This document shows positions 60,095 to 64,000 of a stretch of DNA of 64,000 bases, piece by piece (positions within the stretch are counted from its first letter, which is position 1; every line of letters starts with the position of its first letter). This DNA is from an uncultured Sutterella sp. (GTDB lineage Bacteria; Pseudomonadota; Gammaproteobacteria; Burkholderiales; Burkholderiaceae_F), in NCBI GenBank assembly GCA_900544345.1, contig UQUR01000009.1:1-64000 (forward strand). Direction: 5' to 3'. A program made the translations under genes and the position numbers. The notes under the pieces were generated by a model. That model searched no databases. It was not told the origin of the DNA and worked only from the letters and a program-made list of their open reading frames with translations.

Positions 60095-61471
60095 TCAGGC
60101 ATTACTGCTTATTGAAAAACAATAATCTCCCCAAGCCTGAAAAATTTCCCGCATCTCCCCGATCACCGCTCTTCTCAAATAAGCATTGTTGTATTTCTCT
60201 GTGACGTGATCCAAACAGTGCTCAATCCCTTTCTCTGAGAATTGTCTGTGCCCGTACCGGACATAGTCATATGCCCATGTTTCAAATGTTGCCCGAGAAG
60301 TACCATGTAGTGAGATGTTTGCCGGCTGACCATTCCTAATACAATTCTCATCAACAAACGGCTCCAAGCCATTACGCCTTCGCTGCACATTAATCTTGCG
60401 CAACATCATGGCAGCCGCGGCGTTACTCACAGGTTCTACTTTGCCGCCGGAATATTTCACAAACACAAAATCATGGTCTTGAACGTGCTGAAATCGTGGT
60501 AACTGTTTGAGAAGCTCCACCGCCTGGCTCGACAATGGTGTCTCTCTGTCAAATTTAATCACCCTCACTTTCATTTCATCACGTGACGTGATCTGTATAG
60601 GCGCATCCGGATGAGCAGCAACATCCAAGTAAATTTCTGGCCAAGTAACAAGGCGCGCATTAGTCGCTCGACTTGCAGTCAAAATGCTAAACATAATCAA
60701 CTTTGCTGTTACGCTGGGATGTTGATTAAGTTCTAAGAATAGTTCCGGAATACGATCAGGAGAGAGCGCAGGATGATGCCCTTTCTTGACACGCTCAGAA
60801 TCCGGTGGCAATAAGTCTCTTAGCTTGCCATTCAAGTCCGCAGGATTCGGTTGTGCTTTAATCCGTCCGGAGCGAACTGCATAATCAAAAGCACGTTTAA
60901 TCTCACCAATAATACGCTCAGGCGTATCAACCATTTCAACCCACTGCTTAGAGAAAGTTCGGGCCAAAATCTCAGGCGTCAATTTTGATGCCGACATTGA
61001 CAAGACATCACGGGGAATGTGATTTTTAATGTAGCCGTTGACAATATCTGCATGATCGCGAGAAACACGATGGCCCTTCACATCAGAAGAGCGCCATAGA
61101 CGATTTTCACCAAAGCGACACCAGTCTAAAAGCATCGCTTGAACCGAATAATGCTTTTTCTCAAGTATCAAGGCTGCCTTTGCCTCTTTTTCCGCAACTA
61201 GTTCATCTTTCGGATCTTGCCCAGATAAAATCTGTTTACGCCATTGTGCAGCCAACAGTCGGGCTTCCTCTAGACCGAGCTCCGGATAATTTCCGAGTGT
61301 GCGCTTGATTTCTACACCATTAATCACCACTCGCAAGATAAAGGTGCGGGTGACTGAATGTTGAGTCTCTCGAACTCTTAACAACAAGCCTTTGACACCG
61401 CCCACTGAAATGCTCTTTTTTGCTGTCTTAACTTGACGATCCGTCAATAGCGTAGAAGCCCTGTTTGCCAT
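60095..61471 (-). CDS. int: Tyrosine integrase (P4/DUF4102 type)
   Basis: A 458-residue integrase. It has an N-terminal DUF4102 arm-binding domain (LLTDRQVKTAKKSI...GGVKGLLLRVR, ILRVVINGVEIKRTLGNYPELGLEEAR), a SAM-like core-binding domain and the catalytic domain. The catalytic domain has its first Arg in LTASRATNARLVTW, the box SLHGTSRATFETWAYD and the Tyr nucleophile in YNNAYLRRAV. It inserts the phage at a tRNA 3' end, here tRNA-Leu, which lies 256 bases upstream of its start. The region between has integrase-type repeats. Confidence 0.94.
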   Translation of the reverse strand: MANRASTLLTDRQVKTAKKSISVGGVKGLLLRVRETQHSVTRTFILRVVINGVEIKRTLGNYPELGLEEARLLAAQWRKQILSGQDPKDELVAEKEAKAALILEKKHYSVQAMLLDWCRFGENRLWRSSDVKGHRVSRDHADIVNGYIKNHIPRDVLSMSASKLTPEILARTFSKQWVEMVDTPERIIGEIKRAFDYAVRSGRIKAQPNPADLNGKLRDLLPPDSERVKKGHHPALSPDRIPELFLELNQHPSVTAKLIMFSILTASRATNARLVTWPEIYLDVAAHPDAPIQITSRDEMKVRVIKFDRETPLSSQAVELLKQLPRFQHVQDHDFVFVKYSGGKVEPVSNAAAAMMLRKINVQRRRNGLEPFVDENCIRNGQPANISLHGTSRATFETWAYDYVRYGHRQFSEKGIEHCLDHVTEKYNNAYLRRAVIGEMREIFQAWGDYCFSISSNA

Positions 61472-61508
61472 GCGATCTCTCCACGTAATGTACCCAAATT
61501 AATTAGCT

Positions 61509-61572
61509 TAATGGCTCCAATAATGGCCCAAAATCATTTGAGACCATTATGACAACTTTTTTGGGCCATTAT
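61509..61572. repeat. Right integrase arm-type repeats
   Basis: The 25-base element 61509-61533 (TAATGGCTCCAATAATGGCC then CAAAA) is the inverse of 24089-24113. A second partial copy, TTTTGGGCCATTAT, follows at 61559-61572 in the opposite orientation. They sit between int and the tRNA, as expected for arm sites. Confidence 0.65.
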
Positions 61573-61726
61573 GGGTACATTATTGCATGCGCTTATAAGA
61601 GTTTCAACGATACAGGTTGATTCAACAAGAGACGCTACGAAAATAAAAATCTCCTTAAATCTCAATTAATTAATGAGACGTTTAGAGACTTTAAAGGATG
61701 CTTAGAAGCATGCAGATTTTGAAATA

Positions 61727-61816
61727 TGGTGGCCGAGACGGGAATCGAACCCGTACGCCGTTTTAATTGGCGGCGGATTTTAAGTCCGCTACGTCTACCA
61801 ATTCCGTCACTCGGCC
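61727..61816 (-). tRNA. tRNA-Leu (UAA)
   Basis: The acceptor stem GGCCGAG/CTCGGCC, D-arm with TTGGTAGAC, anticodon loop CTTAAAA (anticodon TAA), a long class II variable arm and the T-arm GGGTTCGATTCCC are all present. The encoded CCA is at 61727-61729. Its 3' end is the prophage integration site. Confidence 0.95.
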
Positions 61817-61869
61817 TGCCAAACTGGTGAAAAATAAGCCAACACAAGGTCGGCTTACTTTTGTGAATC

Positions 61870-61945
61870 TGGAGCGGGAAACGAGTCTCGAACTCGCGAC
61901 CTCAACCTTGGCAAGGTTGCGCTCTACCAACTGAGCTATTCCCGC
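61870..61945 (-). tRNA. tRNA-Gly (GCC)
   Basis: Acceptor stem GCGGGAA/TTCCCGC, D-arm AGCTCAGTTGGTAGAGC, anticodon loop TTGCCAA (anticodon GCC), T-arm with GTTCGAGAC and encoded CCA. It lies 53 bases upstream of tRNA-Leu on the same strand and is surely cotranscribed. Confidence 0.96.
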
Positions 61946-62118
61946 GGACAGGTTGAGTATTTTACTGAGCTTTTCTGAAAATGCAAATTTTTTAATAAAA
62001 AAGTTTAATCTTTTAATCATCAATGTTTTTTAAGCATGCGTTTATATTCATTATAAGTATTTGATATTGACAAGCCTTACTACTAAACTGCCTAAAAAAT
62101 TTTCTAATGGAGAATTCT

Positions 62119-62886
62119 ATGAACAGTCAAATGTTAGCCGGCAAAGTCGCCATCATTACTGGCTAGCTATGGCATGGGACAAACAATTGCTGAAGTCTTT
62201 GCTGAAGAAGGAGCCAGTGTCGTTATTACTGCTCGAGGTCAAGAAAAATTGGATGCTGTTGTTGCCGGAATCCAAGCTAAAGGTGGAAAACAATTGGTGT
62301 TGTTGCAGATGTCTGTTCGACGGAAGATACAAAAAGAGTGTTTGAAGAAACGCTCAAAGCTTTCGGACGTTTAGACATCCTTATTAATAATGCGGGCATC
62401 GGCGAACAAAAAATCATTGACGAAACTGATGACGATTGGATGCTGTACGTAATGAATACTAATCTTGGTGGACCGATGCGCTACATTCGAGAAGCACTCA
62501 AGATCTTTTTGCCTCAAAATGATGGTGTCATTATCAATATCTCTTCGGTTAACGGTACTCGACCTTTCTGCGGAGCAACCTATACCTCAACTAAAGGAGC
62601 TCTCAATACACTGACTAAAAATGTGGCTATCCGTTTAATCGACACCAATATCCGCTACAATGCTGTAGCTCCTGGTGCCACGATTACACCGGCTCACATT
62701 GCCAATAAAGCAGGTCAACAACCCGGTGGAGACAAGATGCTTCAATACAGTGGTCACTTTGTTTATTTTCCAGGACCGGAATGCCAGGCAATTGATCAGG
62801 CGTACGCTTGCTTATATCTAGCCAGCAAAATGGGCCGTGCGGTCAAAGGTCAAGTCTTGCAAGTTTGCAACGGTGCTTTCCTCTGA
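62119..62886 (+). pseudogene. Short-chain dehydrogenase/reductase, two frameshifts
   Basis: The gene starts at ATG 62119 behind GGAG. It reads MNSQMLAGKVAIITG and meets TAG where the glycine-rich loop GSSYGMG should continue; two bases seem missing there. A second one-base loss near 62288 breaks the IGVVADV region. After that the frame is open to 62886 with INNAGIG, ISSVNGT and the active-site-type YTSTKGAL. All SDR motifs are present across the three pieces, and the total loss is three bases, so the end is in phase with the start. It is either a recent pseudogene or affected by sequencing errors. Confidence 0.85.
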
Positions 62887-62906
62887 CCAATCACCTCATG
62901 TGCTTC

Positions 62907-62933
62907 GCGCCCGATCTTTAACGATTCGGGCGC
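62907..62933. terminator. Hairpin between SDR pseudogene and nagZ
   Basis: GCGCCCGA and TCGGGCGC form an eight-base-pair stem with an 11-base loop between converging genes. T tails are weak on both sides. Confidence 0.6.
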
Positions 62934-62945
62934 AAATTAAATGCT

Positions 62946-63956
62946 CTATTCAATACAAGAAATCAGCGCTTTTGAACGCTTATAGAGTGCTGAATTAACC
63001 AGTGCTTCCCATTGAAGAGCTTCACCTTTTGGCATCAAACGTTTTACACGTTCCTGCCTTTGAGGAGAATCCTCAAATTGCAAGGTCTTTAAAAGCAGAT
63101 CTGAGGCCTCAAAGTCATTACACAAAATCAGCATATCGCACCCTGCCCGTAATGCCGCATGCGCTCTTTGAGTGATATCTCCCTCTGCAATAGCTCCCTT
63201 CATAGAAAGATCGTCAGAAAAGACAGCGCCAGTAAAGTGCAAAGTATCTCGTAATATCGTTTGCAACCAATAAGAAGAAAAACCTGCAGGCTTAGTGTCG
63301 GCTTTCAGGTACAAAACATGAGCCGCCATGATGCTATCTAATGCCTGGCCCATCCAAATATAGGGTTTAAGATCTGCTGCCTCGAGCTCCTCGAAGGAGC
63401 GATCATCAAGCGGCAGTTCAAGGTGGCTATCAGCTTTCACCCAGCCGTGTCCGGGAAAATGTTTGCCGCAATTACTCATACCAGCCAGTCTAAAGCCCTG
63501 AATAAGGGCTAAAGCCAACTGGGTAATGACTGAGGGATCAGAGGAAAAAGAACGTTCTCCGATAATTTCTGATCGAGCAAAATCTACATCCAAACACGGT
63601 GCAAAGGTTATATCTACACCGCAGGCGCGAAGTTCCGCCGCCATAACGTATCCGCAAGCCATTGCGGATAAAAGTGCATTTTCAGGCTGAGTTTTCCAAA
63701 GTTCCCCCAACTTTTGCATAGCCGGAATTTGAGTAAAGCCCTCACGGAAGCGCTGCACACGACCGCCTTCATGATCAACAGCAATTAAAATCTCTGGCTT
63801 AATTGCATGAATCTGTTTACACAAATGAGTAAGTTGTTCCCGATTTTCATAATTTCGAGTAAAAAGAATCACCATACCAACGAGCGGATCAGAAATCCTT
63901 CGAATATCTGACTCGTTTAGCACTGTTGCTGCAATATCCAATACGAGCGGTCCCAT
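62946..63956 (-). CDS. nagZ: Beta-N-acetylhexosaminidase (GH3)
   Basis: NagZ removes N-acetylglucosamine from anhydromuropeptides in cytosolic peptidoglycan recycling. The 336 residues show the GH3 signatures DHEGGRVQRF and GKHFPGHGWVKADSH (the His that acts with Asp as acid/base) and the nucleophile aspartate in VFSDDLSMKGA. It overlaps the acpS stop (TGATG). Confidence 0.95.
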   Translation of the reverse strand: MGPLVLDIAATVLNESDIRRISDPLVGMVILFTRNYENREQLTHLCKQIHAIKPEILIAVDHEGGRVQRFREGFTQIPAMQKLGELWKTQPENALLSAMACGYVMAAELRACGVDITFAPCLDVDFARSEIIGERSFSSDPSVITQLALALIQGFRLAGMSNCGKHFPGHGWVKADSHLELPLDDRSFEELEAADLKPYIWMGQALDSIMAAHVLYLKADTKPAGFSSYWLQTILRDTLHFTGAVFSDDLSMKGAIAEGDITQRAHAALRAGCDMLILCNDFEASDLLLKTLQFEDSPQRQERVKRLMPKGEALQWEALVNSALYKRSKALISCIE

Positions 63957-64000
63957 CAGTGTGCTCCTTCAAGACGTTGTTCAGCTACGGCAAATGCCGC
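63956..64000 (-). CDS. acpS: Holo-ACP synthase, C-terminal end (partial)
   Basis: The last 14 codons of a gene entering from the right read AAFAVAEQRLEGAH before TGA. The FAVAE ending is typical of AcpS, which attaches phosphopantetheine to acyl carrier protein, and acpS-nagZ adjacency is usual in this group. Only the tail is visible, so the call leans on context. Confidence 0.65.
   Translation of the reverse strand, partial: AAFAVAEQRLEGAH

Larger units (their letters stand above)
24031..61743. mobile_element. Prophage, ~37.7 kb, HK97-like head and Mu-like contractile tail
   Basis: Within these limits lie an integrase with an AlpA-like excisionase, and a CI/Cro/CII immunity region. There are also a primase-helicase, a Q-like antiterminator, an HNH endonuclease, both terminase subunits, and complete head and contractile-tail modules. 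Fibres, lysis genes and several accessory cassettes complete it. No essential gene looks broken. The right end is fixed by the integrase next to tRNA-Leu(UAA). The left end is set by a degenerate tRNA 3'-end copy and by integrase-type repeats just inside it. The mix of head and tail lineages makes it a mosaic myovirus, probably inducible. Confidence 0.88.

Overview
The window comes from a moderately AT-rich Gram-negative chromosome, most likely a gut betaproteobacterium of the Sutterellaceae (Sutterella / Parasutterella / Turicimonas type). This rests on the gene content: guaB-guaA next to rnfH and smpB, a ppsA/ppsR divergent pair, acpS-nagZ, a DUF401 permease and a large autotransporter. The genus is inference; no database search was possible.

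Positions 1-24030 are chromosome. They hold the 3' end of a QseC-like sensor kinase, phage debris including an HNH endonuclease remnant, and an arsR-permease-thioredoxin locus. Next come guaA and guaB, rnfH, smpB, and four tandem paralogous unknown genes downstream of an NfeD/SPFH pair. Then follow two tandem KefB-type antiporters, ppsA and ppsR, a DUF401 permease, an 870-residue autotransporter and a yjiH-yjiG pair. About 1 kb without a convincing gene follows.

Positions ~24030-61743 are an apparently complete prophage (~37.7 kb). It appears integrated at the 3' end of a tRNA-Leu(UAA) gene, and the integrase lies beside that tRNA. A degenerate copy of the tRNA 3' end and a hairpin that looks like the displaced tRNA terminator lie at the far end. 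The phage is a chimera of an HK97-type head (P27-type small terminase, large terminase, portal, protease, capsid) and a Mu-type contractile tail (sheath, tube, a -1 frameshifted chaperone, tape measure, N, P/gpD, gp45-48). It has a CI/Cro switch with matched operators, a CII-like activator, a Toprim/SF3 primase-helicase, a Q-like antiterminator, and a lysis cassette with nested Rz/Rz1. Accessory genes include an Abi-alpha (DUF4393) gene, a terminator-bounded two-gene unit with a four-helix membrane protein, and a periplasmic moron.

The most unusual unit is at 25548-29942, between the tail fibres and the lysis genes. Five overlapping genes encode a Hint-domain protein with a Cys/Asp-rich segment just before its predicted cleavage cysteine, three different radical SAM proteins, and one unrecognised 257-residue protein. 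I read it as a phage-carried peptide-modification system acting on a tail-associated or released protein. Other structural surprises are a 68-bp alternating purine-pyrimidine tract flanked by inverted TGTGCA repeats beside the primase gene, an apparently leaderless cro gene, and inverted integrase arm-type repeats at both prophage ends.

Positions 61727-64000 return to chromosome: tRNA-Leu, tRNA-Gly, a frameshifted short-chain dehydrogenase pseudogene, nagZ and the 3' end of acpS.
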